A stretch of DNA of 64,000 bases from Psychromonas ossibalaenae ATCC BAA-1528 (GCF_000381745.1 NZ_KB906988.1:1-64000), one strand, 5' to 3'; counted from the stretch's first letter, positions 36,820-47,439 are shown. Notes: generated by a model not told the origin, from the letters alone. Program-made: numbers and translations.

Positions 36820-38091
36820 CTAAAAGTAGCTAGGTAATACCTTAACTAAGCTGTCAATTGCAATGCTTTGCTGCTCAATTTTACCTTGTAAGTCTTTAAT
36901 TGTGACACAGCCACTATCTAACTCACTTTCACCAATAATTAACGCTAAACGAGCACCGCTTTTATCTGCACGCTTCATCTGCTTTTTGAAATTACCACCG
37001 CCGCAATGATGCATCATTTTTAACTGCGGTAATTCAGTACGGATCAATTCAGAAATTCTGAAACCTTCGATATCGGTACCTTGACCCACCAATACGCTGT
37101 ACAGGTCAACATCGCTTTTTACATCATCATTGAGTTTAAGTTCCTCAAGCATTAAAACGATACGCTCAAGTCCCATTGCAAAACCAACCGCTGGTGTCGC
37201 TTTACCGCCAAGCTGTTCAACCAGTCCATCGTAGCGTCCGCCGGCACAAATCGTTCCCTGTGCACCAAGACTGCTGGTTACCCATTCAAAAACGGTGCGG
37301 TTGTAATAATCTAAACCACGAACCAGACGCTCATTAATGACATATTTAATGCCGGCCGCATCCAGATATTTTTGTAACTGGGCAAAGTGCTGCACTGATT
37401 CGTCATCAAGATGCTCAGAAAGTTTCGGCGCATCTGCTAATAATTCCTGAACTTGCGGATTTTTGCTGTCCAGAACACGTAATGGATTAGTCAGCATGCG
37501 GCGTTTACTGTCTTCGTCTAATTTATCCACATGCTTTGATAAAAACTCAACTAATGCCTCTTTGTATAAAGCGCGAGCTTCATTTGAGCCTAAAGAGTTC
37601 AGCTGCAGTTCTACGTGCTGATCAATACCTAGCTGTTTCCATAAACGCGCAGAAAGTAAGATCACTTCAGCATCTATATCAGCAGTTGCAATACCAAATG
37701 TTTCTACACCAAACTGATGGAACTGACGGTAACGCCCTTTCTGAGGACGTTCATGACGAAACATAGGACCGCTGTACCACATACGGCGTTCCTGGTTGTA
37801 TAACAGACCGTGTTCATTACCCGCACGCACGCAAGAGGCTGTACCTTCTGGACGTAATGTCAGGCTGTCGCCGTTATCATCAAAGGTGTACATCTCTTTT
37901 TCAACGATATCAGTTACTTCACCGATTGAGCGTTTAAACAGGTTGGTTGTTTCAACAATAGGCATACGAATTTCTGAATAACCGTAACTACTGACAACTT
38001 GTCTGAATAACGATTCTAATTTCTGCCAAACAGGTGTTTGTTCAGGAAGGGTATCGTTCATACCGCGAATAGCTTGGATCTTTTTGGCCAC
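36820..38091 (-). CDS. hisS: histidyl-tRNA synthetase
   Basis: Class II synthetase for tRNA-His. Motif 1 follows [10 protein letters not shown]. Motif 2 contains [19 protein letters not shown], and the histidine-binding loop is [15 protein letters not shown]. The last 90 residues form the anticodon-binding domain. I chose the GTG at 38,091, which gives [11 protein letters not shown] and follows a CGGA site; an upstream TTG (38,109) would add six untypical residues. The protein has 423 residues. Confidence 0.96.
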   Translation of the reverse strand: MAKKIQAIRGMNDTLPEQTPVWQKLESLFRQVVSSYGYSEIRMPIVETTNLFKRSIGEVTDIVEKEMYTFDDNGDSLTLRPEGTASCVRAGNEHGLLYNQERRMWYSGPMFRHERPQKGRYRQFHQFGVETFGIATADIDAEVILLSARLWKQLGIDQHVELQLNSLGSNEARALYKEALVEFLSKHVDKLDEDSKRRMLTNPLRVLDSKNPQVQELLADAPKLSEHLDDESVQHFAQLQKYLDAAGIKYVINERLVRGLDYYNRTVFEWVTSSLGAQGTICAGGRYDGLVEQLGGKATPAVGFAMGLERIVLMLEELKLNDDVKSDVDLYSVLVGQGTDIEGFRISELIRTELPQLKMMHHCGGGNFKKQMKRADKSGARLALIIGESELDSGCVTIKDLQGKIEQQSIAIDSLVKVLPSYF

Positions 38092-38191
38092 AATAAATTC
38101 CGAATACAATAGTGTAGGTAAATAAATAGTTGCTTATTATAAGGGCTTTTCCGGTCAGATGAAACCGCAGCTGCTCAAAATGCGCAATAAA

Positions 38192-38223
38192 AAAGCCCGC
38201 AATGTCTGCACATTACGGGCTTT
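38192..38223 (-). terminator. ispG terminator
   Basis: AAAGCCCGCAATGT pairs with ACATTACGGGCTTT, with one mismatch, and the minus strand ends in T. It separates ispG from hisS, about 100 bp before the hisS start, so hisS has room for its own promoter. Confidence 0.85.
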
Positions 38224-38297
38224 GTAAGACCTTTAAATCATTAGGGTCTGTTAAACTTTCAAGGTTGTTTTTGCCGCCGGCAAAAAATTAACGGCGC

Positions 38298-39407
38298 CTA
38301 ACCTTTAACGATGATATTTTTTTCATCCATGCGGCTGACACGCGCTCGTATCTTAGCTTCTAACTGGTCGATAACATTATTATTATCAAAACGCTCCCGT
38401 TGACGTACACCATCTTCATAAAAGCCGCTTTTGTTTTTACCGCCGGTAATACCTAAATCGGAAATAAGTGCTTCACCCGGGCCGTTTACCACACAACCGA
38501 TAATGGAAACATCAATAGGTGTAATAATATCTTCCAGGCGCTCTTCAAGCGTATTTACGGTAGAAATCACATCAAATTCCTGACGAGAACAGGTTGGACA
38601 GGCGATAAAATTAATACCGCGGCTGCGGATGCGCAGTGATTTTAAAATATCAAAACCCACTTTAATCTCTTCAACGGGATCGGCAGCTAATGAAACACGC
38701 AGCGTATCACCAATACCCTGTGCCAGTAATAAACCTAAACCAACAGAAGATTTCACCGAGCCGCTGCGCAGCCCGCCTGCTTCAGTAATCCCAAGATGCA
38801 GAGGCTGCTCAATCTGCTTAGCAAGCAGCTTGTATGATTCCACAGCCAGTAAAGCGTCAGAGGCTTTAACACTGACTTTAAACTGGTCAAAGTTAAGGCG
38901 GTTTAATATATCTACATGGCGAAGCGCTGAATCCACTAAAGCCTGCGCTGTCGGCTCACCGTATTTTTCCTGGATATCAGTTTCCAGCGATCCGCCGTTT
39001 ACGCCGATACGAATTGGAATATTATTGTAAGAGGCACAGTCAACAACACTGCGAATACGCTGCTCATTACCTATATTGCCGGGATTAATACGTAAACAGT
39101 CTACGCCGTATTCAGCCACTTTTAGTGCGATACGGTAGTCAAAATGAATATCGGCAATCAACGGGATGCTGGTCTGCGCTTTGATCTCTTTAAATGCTTC
39201 AGCGGCATTCATTGTCGGCACGGATACTCGGACAATATCTGCCCCAACCGCTTCCAGACGTTTAATTTGTGCAACGGTTGCCGCTACGTCTGTGGTTAAT
39301 GTATTGGTCATTGATTGTACTGTGATCGGCGCATCACCGCCGACAGGAACATTACCGACCATGATCTGTTTGGAAACACGACGGATAATTGGAGATGAAT
39401 GACTCAT
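38298..39407 (-). CDS. ispG: 4-hydroxy-3-methylbut-2-en-1-yl diphosphate synthase
   Basis: The [4Fe-4S] enzyme of the MEP isoprenoid pathway. The N-terminal TIM barrel includes [11 protein letters not shown] and RINPGNIG. The C-terminal cluster ligands are CPTCSRQ and [10 protein letters not shown]. The length of 369 is normal. It is 51 bp after rodZ in a conserved block. Confidence 0.98.
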   Translation of the reverse strand: MSHSSPIIRRVSKQIMVGNVPVGGDAPITVQSMTNTLTTDVAATVAQIKRLEAVGADIVRVSVPTMNAAEAFKEIKAQTSIPLIADIHFDYRIALKVAEYGVDCLRINPGNIGNEQRIRSVVDCASYNNIPIRIGVNGGSLETDIQEKYGEPTAQALVDSALRHVDILNRLNFDQFKVSVKASDALLAVESYKLLAKQIEQPLHLGITEAGGLRSGSVKSSVGLGLLLAQGIGDTLRVSLAADPVEEIKVGFDILKSLRIRSRGINFIACPTCSRQEFDVISTVNTLEERLEDIITPIDVSIIGCVVNGPGEALISDLGITGGKNKSGFYEDGVRQRERFDNNNVIDQLEAKIRARVSRMDEKNIIVKG

Positions 39408-39458
39408 ATTACTTTACTCTTTTAAATTCAAGCTTCGCCGACACAGCAGCAAAGTGGT

Positions 39459-40469
39459 TTATTGTGGAATGCTGAACCGAGCGGTGCGGCCGGCCGCAAA
39501 ATCACGTTCAATAACTTTATCCTGGTATTGTATTTCAACAACACTTGGATCACCTAATACAAGTTTAAAAGGCGCAGTGCCGTTAAGGGTTAATACACGG
39601 CCGTCTGTATATAAACCAAATGCTAAACGTTTACCCGTCGCATCAACAATTTCTGTCCAGCAGTCTGCCGAAAAAGCTAATTTCAATAAATCATCGGCGG
39701 CGGCAAGCAGTTTTTCTGTTTCAGACGAGACTTCAACATTATCTGTATCCACCTTAGCCTCCTGCTGCAGATTATCATCAACGGCCTTTGGAGCTGTTTC
39801 TAATGCAACAACTGCTCTTTCTGTCTGTTTATCAGCGTCTTGTATTTCAGGAGCATCGCTTTCAGGCAGTGGCACAGGCGTAGATTCTTGTGACTGTGGT
39901 GCAGACAGTTCAGCAGCCGCGTCAGGCAGCGGCGAATTATCAACTTGAACTGTGCTTAGCTTATCAGCAGGCTGATTCTGCATTTTTTCCTGTTCAGCTT
40001 TGTCTGCAGAATTTAATGACGAATCAGTACTGCTGTCGACTGCAGACGACAAGTTAACGCCCCCCTGCTGGATAAAAACGGCTACAGCAGCTGCGATAAT
40101 AACAAAGATAAATACAAGCCAGATTCGGCTTCTCTTTCTCGTTGGAGAGGCCATTAATTTAGATGTTTTAAGTGTGCGTTTCTTCTTTTCTGAGCGGGTC
40201 AGTTTCTGATATTCAATAAACTGTTCAAGCCCTGCCAAATCAACCAGCCTGGCATAGTTGACCAGGTATCCGCGTAAATAAATAGGCGCATACTTGCCTG
40301 TCTCGATTGCATGATCCAGACCTTCTTCAAGATCGCGCACGGTAGCAGGACCTAAGTTCAACTGCAGCGCAATATCATCAACTGTTAAGTCAGCGGCTAC
40401 ACGTGCATCTTTTAATGCCTGCCCAAGCGGCACAATGATCTTTTGTTCTTGGTTATTTATAGTATTCAT
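39459..40469 (-). CDS. rodZ: cytoskeleton protein RodZ
   Basis: A cell-shape protein linking MreB to the membrane. The N-terminal Xre-type HTH (GQALKDARVAADLTVDDIAL) is followed by a basic stretch, one membrane helix (about residues 115-133), a Ser/Asp/Gln/Pro-rich periplasmic linker, and the C-terminal DUF4115 domain (AFSADCWTEIVDATGKRL). The 336 residues fit. Its start overlaps the end of pilW by 17 bp. Confidence 0.95.
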   Translation of the reverse strand: MNTINNQEQKIIVPLGQALKDARVAADLTVDDIALQLNLGPATVRDLEEGLDHAIETGKYAPIYLRGYLVNYARLVDLAGLEQFIEYQKLTRSEKKKRTLKTSKLMASPTRKRSRIWLVFIFVIIAAAVAVFIQQGGVNLSSAVDSSTDSSLNSADKAEQEKMQNQPADKLSTVQVDNSPLPDAAAELSAPQSQESTPVPLPESDAPEIQDADKQTERAVVALETAPKAVDDNLQQEAKVDTDNVEVSSETEKLLAAADDLLKLAFSADCWTEIVDATGKRLAFGLYTDGRVLTLNGTAPFKLVLGDPSVVEIQYQDKVIERDFAAGRTARFSIPQ

Positions 40470-41250
40470 GGTTCAAATAATCTAAGGCTCGTTGTGAATC
40501 GGGAAACTGCTCTAATAATTTTCCAGCGTATCTATTCAGACTGGCTGTTTTTTCCGTCGCATAGCTTAAGCGGATCCACTGCCATAAGCTTTCTGCAGAA
40601 ACTTTACTGACCTTCTGGTAATTAAACAGATTTAAGCGCGCGGCTTTATAGTCTTTATTATTGATATAGAGTTTTGCTAAATACAGGTTTAAATAGGATT
40701 TTCCGGGGTTATGAGATAGTGCATATTCATAATAATAAATCGCTTTATCAAAAACTTGAGCTTCTTCTGCACATACCCCGGCATTTTCATAGGTATTCGC
40801 AACACCAGTATAAGCAGACTGTTTAAGCGCTCTTAAAAATGCTTTTTCTGCTTCCTTGTAACGTTCCTGTTTACACAAAAATGTCCCGTAATTGTTGTAA
40901 GTATCTGAATTTGAACTATCAAGCGCCAGGGATTTTTTATAATAGCGCTCTGCTTTATCGTTTTCATTCACACGCTGATAATAATAAGCAAAGATACGAT
41001 GGACATCAGCATCGTTGGGCAGATATTCCTGAGCTTTATCTAGATTTTCTTTTGCCTGCTGCATCTGATCTTTCTGCAGATATAGAAGTGCTATCTTAAT
41101 GCGGGTTTCGGCGGCGCCTTCAGGATCAAAAGCCATTTTTTTACCCGTACCAGTATTTTGAGTGGTTGTTGACGTTTCACTTGAAACACAAGCAGAAAGC
41201 ATTAACAACAATGAAATACTGATAAGAATAAAACGCATAAGTCCCTCCAA
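40453..41250 (-). CDS. pilW: type IV pilus biogenesis/stability lipoprotein PilW (PilF)
   Basis: A 265-residue lipoprotein with lipobox LSAC at about residue 18-21 and then TPR repeats over most of the protein (AKENLDKAQEYLP, ERYYKKSLALD and so on). PilW/PilF helps the pilus secretin reach the outer membrane. It is in the order rlmN-pilW-rodZ-ispG found in many gammaproteobacteria. Other pilus genes are not in the window. Confidence 0.92.
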   Translation of the reverse strand: MEGLMRFILISISLLLMLSACVSSETSTTTQNTGTGKKMAFDPEGAAETRIKIALLYLQKDQMQQAKENLDKAQEYLPNDADVHRIFAYYYQRVNENDKAERYYKKSLALDSSNSDTYNNYGTFLCKQERYKEAEKAFLRALKQSAYTGVANTYENAGVCAEEAQVFDKAIYYYEYALSHNPGKSYLNLYLAKLYINNKDYKAARLNLFNYQKVSKVSAESLWQWIRLSYATEKTASLNRYAGKLLEQFPDSQRALDYLNHEYYK

Positions 41251-41440
41251 ATAAAAGCTGATCTTTGTAACTAGTTCAATATAACAGTATCTTAGGGCTG
41301 TGTTCCATTAAGATACTAATAAATAAGGTATACCCCATTGTGATAGAAATCACATGACCTTTCATCCATTTTCTTATGGTTATCGAACCTAGATCAGCTT
41401 ATCGCTCTGCTTATATGATTATTTAATTCTATTGCTATGA

Positions 41441-42559
41441 TTAAACCTCTGATACTGCAATGCTTTCACCCTGCATGCGTTTTTTCATAGTGCGCTTAGT
41501 TCGGTCAATGACATCTCCCACTAACTGTCCGCAGGCGGCATCAATATCATCACCACGCGTTTTACGTACAATCACAGTATACCCATACTCCATTAATACT
41601 TTATTAAAGCGGTCCACCCGGCTGTTACTCGGTTTACCGTAGTCATTACCCGGGAACGGGTTAAACGGAATAAGATTGATTTTGCACGGTGTGTCTTTGA
41701 GCAGATGCGCTAATTCATGCGCCTGATCGGTGGAATCGTTAAAATGATCCAGGAGTAGATATTCAACGGTAACTTTACCGCGGTTAGCATTAGACTTTTC
41801 GATATATCGCTTAACACCCGCCAGGAAATCAGCAATATTGTATTTATCATTAATCGGCATCATTTCAGAGCGCAATTTATCATTCGCCGCATGCAGTGAA
41901 ATAGCCAGCGCTACATCGATGCGATCGCCTAAAATATCTAATGCAGGTACAACACCCGAGGTTGAAACCGTCACTCGGCGCTTTGACAGGGCATAACCGA
42001 AATCATCAAGCATTAACTCCATCGCAGGAATAACGTTATTAAGGTTAAGCAGAGGTTCCCCCATTCCCATCATCACAACATTGGTGATCGGGCGCTTACC
42101 GCTTTCTCCCATTACCCCGACAATTTTAGCTGCACGCCAGACTTGCCCAATAATTTCAGAAACAGTTAAATTACGGTTAAAACCCTGCTGCGCAGTTGAA
42201 CAGAAATTACATGCTAGAGCACAGCCGACTTGAGAAGATACACATAAAGTTGCACGCTCTTTTTCCGGTATATAAACCGCTTCAACTTCCTGGTCACCCA
42301 CGGTCATCGCCCATTTAATCGTACCGTCACTGCTACGCTGCTCTACTTTTACTTCCGGCGCTACAATTTCTGCACGATTTTTTAATTTTTCACGCAGTTT
42401 TTTATTAATATTGCTCATTAAATCAAAATCATCACAACCGTAATGATAAATCCATTTCATAACCTGTTCGGCGCGAAACGGTTTTTCACCTAATTCAACA
42501 AAATATGCACGTAAACCTTCTCGGTTTAAATCTAACAGGTTTACTTTTTTCTGACTCAT
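41441..42559 (-). CDS. rlmN: dual-specificity RNA methyltransferase RlmN
   Basis: A radical-SAM enzyme that methylates C2 of A2503 in 23S rRNA and A37 in some tRNAs. The radical-SAM Cys motif is [10 protein letters not shown]. Other family segments are [12 protein letters not shown] and [15 protein letters not shown], and a catalytic Cys lies near DIDAACGQL. The ATG at 42,559 (MSQKKVNLL) follows a GAGG site. The TTG at 42,571 would add four residues. The protein has 372 residues. Confidence 0.97.
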   Translation of the reverse strand: MSQKKVNLLDLNREGLRAYFVELGEKPFRAEQVMKWIYHYGCDDFDLMSNINKKLREKLKNRAEIVAPEVKVEQRSSDGTIKWAMTVGDQEVEAVYIPEKERATLCVSSQVGCALACNFCSTAQQGFNRNLTVSEIIGQVWRAAKIVGVMGESGKRPITNVVMMGMGEPLLNLNNVIPAMELMLDDFGYALSKRRVTVSTSGVVPALDILGDRIDVALAISLHAANDKLRSEMMPINDKYNIADFLAGVKRYIEKSNANRGKVTVEYLLLDHFNDSTDQAHELAHLLKDTPCKINLIPFNPFPGNDYGKPSNSRVDRFNKVLMEYGYTVIVRKTRGDDIDAACGQLVGDVIDRTKRTMKKRMQGESIAVSEV

Positions 42560-42723
42560 GAACTGCCTCAACTACGCTGAATATAGGGTATATAACCAGT
42601 CTATTTGAATATAGTGGAATCATTAAGCCGAGAGGCGCGAGATTCAAATAGTCTGACTATAAATTTTGGAAGGGGATTGTACAAAGGTTAAACGGATTTG
42701 ACCAGCGGGAAAATAGCAAAGAA

Positions 42724-42752
42724 AAACGGTTTGCTAATTTAGCAAACCGTTT
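42724..42752 (-). terminator. feoABC terminator
   Basis: AAACGGTTTGCT (42724-42735) pairs with AGCAAACCGTTT (42741-42752) and the minus strand continues TTTCTTTG. It lies seven bases after the feoC stop. Confidence 0.85.
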
Positions 42753-42758
42753 GTTTAT

Positions 42759-42989
42759 TTAAACAACTGTCAGTGTTGGGATTTGTGCGTTTTCTGACCA
42801 ACTGTAAAAAATCTCAGGAGGAATGTTTTTTCCACGCTGATTAATGGTTTTATGGATTTTTCCACGTTTTAATAACACTGCCATCATAGGCTGCAGACCT
42901 TCACTGCTTAAACGAAAGTGTTTAAGCAGTGTTTCTTCTTTAACTCTTCTGCTCTTTTCGATGTAATCGCTGAGTGACTGTAAAATCAT
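42759..42989 (-). CDS. feoC: FeoC-like transcriptional/stability regulator
   Basis: A 76-residue winged-helix protein, SLSDYIEKSRRVKEETLLKHF then LQPMMAVLLKRGKIHKT, which is the FeoC layout. The usual Cys-rich wing loop of Klebsiella FeoC, a possible iron-sulfur site, is missing here; the protein has no cysteine. In other bacteria FeoC protects FeoB from proteolysis. It starts two bases after feoB. Confidence 0.88.
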   Translation of the reverse strand: MILQSLSDYIEKSRRVKEETLLKHFRLSSEGLQPMMAVLLKRGKIHKTINQRGKNIPPEIFYSWSENAQIPTLTVV

Positions 42990-42991
42990 AT

Positions 42992-45274
42992 TCAGCCTTG
43001 CTGTGCTTTAATTTCGGCCAGTATATTGCCTTTTCGTCTCAGCTTGTAACAGACACTGAAAATAATCAGCCCTGATACGGTTAAATAAGCTGAACTGCTC
43101 AACGGCTGAAGCGAAAATGTCGCAATCTGGTAATAAGCAACCGAAACAATATAAGCGATAGCCGTTGACCATAAAGCAATGAAACGCGCCCAGTTAACAC
43201 CCACTTCACGTACAATAGCCCCTAATGCCGCCGCACAAGGCGCATACAGAAGAATAAACAACAGGTAGGCAAAAGCAGCTTCTTTACTGACAAACGCTTC
43301 CTGAATGTTGGTATAGATACTCAGATCAACACCCTGCTCTTCAGCTGCTGCACTTAAATCAGAAACCTCACCGACATCAATACCCAGCGGATCACCGGCA
43401 TTAATACCTAATAAGTTTTCAGGAATAGTCTGCACCGCCTGATTAAGCTTATCAAGCAGCGTAAGCTCGGCTTCTTCTTCAGCACTATGTGATGCATAAA
43501 GATTATTCAGTGTGCCTACCACCGCTTCTTTAGCGAACAAACCGGTCACAATGCCAACCGTTGCCGGCCAGTTATCATTAGTAATGCCAAGTGGTGCTAA
43601 TACCGGCGTAATGATCTGCGCGCCTTTACTCAATAATGACTGCTCACTGTCCTGGTGGCCGAAGCTGCCGTCTAGGCCCACTGAATTAACAACATTAAGC
43701 AGGGTTACAACAATAACAATCGTCTGCCCGGCACCAAAAACAAAACCTTTAAGTTTCTGCCAGGTTTTAATAAAAGTATTTTTAAGCGTCGGCAGTTCAT
43801 AATCCGGCAGCTCTAAAAACAAGTTTTCACTTTTACCCGGTAAGATGGTACGACTTAAAACATAACCTGTTAAAACAGCCACTAATATACCGATTAAATA
43901 AAGCAGGAAGACAATATTCTGCCCCTGCTCAGGAAAGAATGCACTGGCAAATAAAGCATAAACCGGTAAGCGGGCGCCACAGGACATAAACGGCGACATC
44001 ACTACAGTTAATAAACGTTCACGCTCTTTCTCCAGCGTTCTAGCCGCCATCACCGCAGGCACTGTACAGCCGAAACCAACAATCATAGGCACAAACGATT
44101 TACCCGGCAGGCCTAACCACTGCATCGCTCTGTCGATAACAAAAGCGGCACGCGCTAAATAACCTGAGCTTTCTAATATCGCTAAAAACAGATATAAGCA
44201 GCCGATAACCGGAATAAAAGTCATCACTGTCTGAATACCATTACCGACACCAAAGGCAAGCACATTAATCAGCCACTCTGGTGCCGATACTGCCGTCAGC
44301 AGCTGCGCACTGCCGTCAACAAAAATAGCCCCGGCTGCAATATCAAAAAAGTCGATAAATGCACTGCCGATATTAATTGAAAACATAAACATCAGGTACA
44401 TCACGAATAAAAACACTGGAATACCTGTAAAACGGTTTAAGGTAACTGCATCTATTTTTTCAGTGATGCTTCTGCCAAGGTGCCCCTGCAGACGCACTGC
44501 ATTTTGTGACAACTGGTAAATAAAACTGTAGCGGGTATCAGCAATCTGCAGGTCAATATCAATATTCAATGCTTCTCTGCATCGATCTGCCTGGAGCTGC
44601 TGCTGTGCAGAAAGCAGACTGCTGATACTCTGGTCATTTTCTAACAGTTTAACGGCTAAGGCACGGTTTTCTAAGCGGTGTGAAACCGTATCCAGCAGCG
44701 CGCTGCACTGCTCAATCAGCGGCTCTAATGTACTGCCGTAATCCAGCGTGACAGGAGTATTAAGGTTTTGCTTATTGTAAGCCTGAAGTTTACCTTTTAA
44801 TTTATCGACTGAGTTTTTATCATGTGCAGATAAGCATATAACCGGACAGCCGAGCGCGTTTTCCAGGCTTTTTTCATTAATAACCAGCTGTTTTTTCTGC
44901 GCGACATCAATCTTATTCAACACAGCCACAACCGGCAGTCCAAGCTCTTTCAGCTGCACAGTCAGATATAAACTGCGCTCTAAACAGCTTGCATCAATAA
45001 CATTAATCACGATATCTGGAGAGTTATGCATAATGTAGTCAAACGCTACACGCTCATCTAAGGCGCCGCCGTCAGCATCATAATCAAGATTGTAAATACC
45101 GGGCAGGTCAATAACTTCAACAGAAGTTTGATCCGCTAAAGTAAAATAACCGCTTTTCTTTTCAACCGTCACACCGCTCCAGTTGCCGACACGCTGACAG
45201 GCACCGGTTAAGGCATTAAATAAAGTGGTTTTTCCCGAATTGGGATTACCGATTGTTGCTATAGATAAACTCAC
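42992..45274 (-). CDS. feoB: ferrous iron transporter FeoB
   Basis: A 760-residue inner-membrane Fe(II) transporter. The N-terminal G domain has GNPNSGKTT (G1), DLPG (G3) and NKID (G4); then come a helical guanine-dissociation-inhibitor region and about ten membrane segments in two Gate motifs, with CTVPAVMAARTL and CAAALGAIVREVG. Its start overlaps the feoA stop by four bases. A Fur box upstream of feoA suggests iron repression. Confidence 0.97.
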   Translation of the reverse strand: MSLSIATIGNPNSGKTTLFNALTGACQRVGNWSGVTVEKKSGYFTLADQTSVEVIDLPGIYNLDYDADGGALDERVAFDYIMHNSPDIVINVIDASCLERSLYLTVQLKELGLPVVAVLNKIDVAQKKQLVINEKSLENALGCPVICLSAHDKNSVDKLKGKLQAYNKQNLNTPVTLDYGSTLEPLIEQCSALLDTVSHRLENRALAVKLLENDQSISSLLSAQQQLQADRCREALNIDIDLQIADTRYSFIYQLSQNAVRLQGHLGRSITEKIDAVTLNRFTGIPVFLFVMYLMFMFSINIGSAFIDFFDIAAGAIFVDGSAQLLTAVSAPEWLINVLAFGVGNGIQTVMTFIPVIGCLYLFLAILESSGYLARAAFVIDRAMQWLGLPGKSFVPMIVGFGCTVPAVMAARTLEKERERLLTVVMSPFMSCGARLPVYALFASAFFPEQGQNIVFLLYLIGILVAVLTGYVLSRTILPGKSENLFLELPDYELPTLKNTFIKTWQKLKGFVFGAGQTIVIVVTLLNVVNSVGLDGSFGHQDSEQSLLSKGAQIITPVLAPLGITNDNWPATVGIVTGLFAKEAVVGTLNNLYASHSAEEEAELTLLDKLNQAVQTIPENLLGINAGDPLGIDVGEVSDLSAAAEEQGVDLSIYTNIQEAFVSKEAAFAYLLFILLYAPCAAALGAIVREVGVNWARFIALWSTAIAYIVSVAYYQIATFSLQPLSSSAYLTVSGLIIFSVCYKLRRKGNILAEIKAQQG

Positions 45275-45501
45275 GCAGATAACTCCACTTTAATTTGACT
45301 GGCTAAGGTTTTACGCAGCGCTATACTGCTGTTCGCACAACGAACGGCAATCGGGTCACCCATTGGAGCAATACGTAATAATTCAACATTTGCTTTAGGT
45401 AAAAAACCCATATTAAGCAGTTTTTTACGCATTACAGGTTCCATTTCATGCATGTTGATAATTGACGCAGACTGGCCAACTTTAAGATCTGACAGGACCA
45501 T
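45271..45501 (-). CDS. feoA: ferrous iron transport protein FeoA
   Basis: A 76-residue SH3-like protein needed for FeoB activity. The sequence has SDLKVGQSASIINM, then LLNMGFLPKANVELLRIAPMGDPIAVR, the family core. It is the first gene of feoABC and overlaps feoB by four bases. Confidence 0.95.
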   Translation of the reverse strand: MVLSDLKVGQSASIINMHEMEPVMRKKLLNMGFLPKANVELLRIAPMGDPIAVRCANSSIALRKTLASQIKVELSA

Positions 45502-45537
45502 TTTTTACTCCAATTCGACACTTTCTCTTAAACTTAT

Positions 45538-45552
45538 TGCTAATCATTCTCA
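45538..45552 (-). promoter_or_regulatory. Fur box upstream of feoABC
   Basis: On the minus strand TGAGAATGATTAGCA fits the 7-1-7 Fur consensus TGATAAT-N-ATTATCA at 12 of 14 defined positions. It lies about 35-50 bp before feoA, suited to blocking RNA polymerase when Fe(II) is plentiful. Confidence 0.8.
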
Positions 45553-45669
45553 TTTGCATTTGATGGTAAAGTAAAAAGTAAGGTTAATCAATGATCCAAA
45601 TCAACTTTAAACTGCTGCAATTAAAAAGAGTCTGGTAAACTTAAGTAAATTTTGACAATGGAAAAAAAT

Positions 45670-45996
45670 ATGGACTTCAGCGATCTTAATCTTGTCTATT
45701 CCACTGACGGCGGGAAAATAGACAAACCTAAAGAGACAAAAAGTGCCCCTGAAGGTGACGGTATTATCCGTATTCACCGCGAAACCAAAGGCAGAAAAGG
45801 CAAAGGTGTTACCTTAATCAAAGGCTTACAGCTTGATGAAAAAGCACTTAAAATTCTTGCTAAGGAGATCAAAAAACGTACCGGAACCGGCGGTGCAGTG
45901 AAAGATTTTGTTATTGAAATTCAGGGTGACCAGCGGGAAATCGTTAAAGTTTTTTTAGAGAAAAAAGGTTATAAAGTGAAATTAGCCGGCGGGTAA
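45670..45996 (+). CDS. yciH: SUI1/eIF1-like translation factor YciH
   Basis: A small SUI1-domain protein. LVYSTDGGKIDKP is followed by DGIIRIHRETKGRKGKGVTLIKGL and by the C-terminal RNA-binding part VKDFVIEIQGDQREIVKVFLEKKGYKVK. The start is uncertain: ATG 45,670 (preferred, with GGA nearby), ATG 45,658 or TTG 45,652. It is divergent from feoA. Confidence 0.9.
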   Translation: MDFSDLNLVYSTDGGKIDKPKETKSAPEGDGIIRIHRETKGRKGKGVTLIKGLQLDEKALKILAKEIKKRTGTGGAVKDFVIEIQGDQREIVKVFLEKKGYKVKLAGG

Positions 45997-46047
45997 AATT
46001 AATATATTTTCCGCGGTTAATGGGGGCACTACCTCCCCCGTCTACTT

Positions 46048-46392
46048 TTATTTTACCGTTAACGGGGCTGAAGAAAATTCAATACCCTGCCAGCCGTTAA
46101 TTATAAACTGCCGGATGTTCTGATGATCATCACCCTGCGGATGCTGCAGCACATCATTACGATAATAAATACCGAAACAGGCCAGCGCCTGTGCTTCGCT
46201 TAAATTATGCAGCTGTGCAAAAGCGAAAATTTTACACGATCCCGAATTCTGCCCGGCACTGTTTTTCTGAAGACCGTTGCTGAACGGTGTTTCACTGAAC
46301 TCATAATTATCTTCAATCACCGCCATAGTCTCCGAGAATTCAATAGACTCGGGAGCTGTCGTTAATTTTTCTAAAAACAGGTTTAAAGACAT
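46048..46392 (-). CDS. HopJ-type family protein
   Basis: A 114-residue protein of the family named after the Pseudomonas effector HopJ. It has FLEKLTTAPESIEFSETMAVI near the start and ENYEFSETPFSNGL-like, GSCKIFAFAQL and CFGIYYRNDVLQHP segments. Most family members are in non-pathogens without type III secretion, so an effector role here is unlikely. Function unknown. It follows yacG by 13 bp. Confidence 0.8.
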   Translation of the reverse strand: MSLNLFLEKLTTAPESIEFSETMAVIEDNYEFSETPFSNGLQKNSAGQNSGSCKIFAFAQLHNLSEAQALACFGIYYRNDVLQHPQGDDHQNIRQFIINGWQGIEFSSAPLTVK

Positions 46393-46405
46393 TAATCAGA
46401 TCCTT

Positions 46406-46594
46406 TTAATCAAAATAAATAGTTTTGTTTTGAGGAAGATTTTCCGGGCTGACTGTCTCGCCTTTAATACGCTTCTCTTCATCGGCCCATTCACCAAGAT
46501 CAATCAGCTGGCAGCGCTTAGAGCAGAATGGGCGGTAAATATTTTCCTTACTCCACGCGAGTTCTTTTTTGCAGGTCGGGCAGTTCACTTTCAT
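46406..46594 (-). CDS. yacG: DNA gyrase inhibitor/zinc protein YacG
   Basis: A 62-residue zinc protein: CPTCKKEL, then [18 protein letters not shown], giving C-x2-C ... C-x3-C. YacG binds GyrB in E. coli. I chose the second ATG (46,594) because AAGGA lies eight bases before it; the first ATG (46,609) adds five residues. It is in the usual coaE-zapD-yacG order. Confidence 0.93.
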   Translation of the reverse strand: MKVNCPTCKKELAWSKENIYRPFCSKRCQLIDLGEWADEEKRIKGETVSPENLPQNKTIYFD

Positions 46595-46629
46595 TGCAGA
46601 TTCCTTCATTTAACTAATATCTATTCATA

Positions 46630-47361
46630 TTAACAGCAGATCTGTTCAAATTCTGTTGTCGGTGCATGGGTATTTTCATTATCCGCACTCATAAAACGAA
46701 CAGAAAAACGCTGTTTATGACCGCTGATCATAGGATATACCTGTTCAGTTTTGGCCACACGAATAATAACAAAGGAGCAGTTTTCAACTTCATCCTGATA
46801 AAAACCGTTTTTTGCAGTTTGTTGACTGATTACACCTTGGGAGCGTTTTATTTTTAAAAACAAAGCTAACGCTTTTTCTAAACTTGCAAAATGACTGAAC
46901 CAGTGCAGGGCATCCTTCTGACGCTCCTGCAGATCACCCGCTAACCAGAAGTGAAACTGCGGCAGATCAAAATTACAACTACCGCTGGGAATAAAGAAGC
47001 GCTGTCTTAGAGAAGTTAAAAAACGGCTGGATTTATAAAATTTTAACTGTTTTGGTGTCGCCGACACCAGTTTAATTAAACTTTCCACTTCCTCTATTAA
47101 TTGTGCTACTGCATCATGATCCGCCTGTTCAAGGTTCAGCCAGGTATCCATCTGCTCGACGAGCAAGCGCAAGTCTTTAACTAGATCATGGCGGATATCA
47201 CAACGTTCACTTAATTCAATTAACTCAAACAGACCTTTAAAATAAGCGATAGCGTCACTCTCATTACTGAAAGTAATGCTTTTCTGGATTTGTGAGAATA
47301 AAAACTCAAAGCGCAGATAACTGCGGGTTTTCTCATTTAACGGATATTCAAAAGCGATCAT
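46630..47361 (-). CDS. zapD: cell-division Z-ring protein ZapD
   Basis: A 243-residue FtsZ-bundling protein. FEYPLNEKTRSYLRFE starts the family, and FDLPQFHFWL is in the middle domain. The start at 47,361 (MIAFEYPLN) is the family start; the frame reads 20 residues further up. It lies between coaE and yacG. Confidence 0.94.
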   Translation of the reverse strand: MIAFEYPLNEKTRSYLRFEFLFSQIQKSITFSNESDAIAYFKGLFELIELSERCDIRHDLVKDLRLLVEQMDTWLNLEQADHDAVAQLIEEVESLIKLVSATPKQLKFYKSSRFLTSLRQRFFIPSGSCNFDLPQFHFWLAGDLQERQKDALHWFSHFASLEKALALFLKIKRSQGVISQQTAKNGFYQDEVENCSFVIIRVAKTEQVYPMISGHKQRFSVRFMSADNENTHAPTTEFEQICC

Positions 47362-47439
47362 TTTTATAAGCGTATCAAAGAGTAAAAAAAGCAAGCGTAC
47401 AGCAAAACCAGCAAACAGCAAACAAATGCGCCTAATATA

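Noticed and set aside
39454..39948. A 164-codon plus-strand frame opposite rodZ
   Set aside because: Serine- and alanine-rich artefact of the Gln/Asp/Glu-rich linker of RodZ on the other strand.
46048..46392. Type III secretion effector
   Set aside because: The family name comes from HopJ, but there is no secretion system or chaperone nearby and most members are in free-living bacteria.
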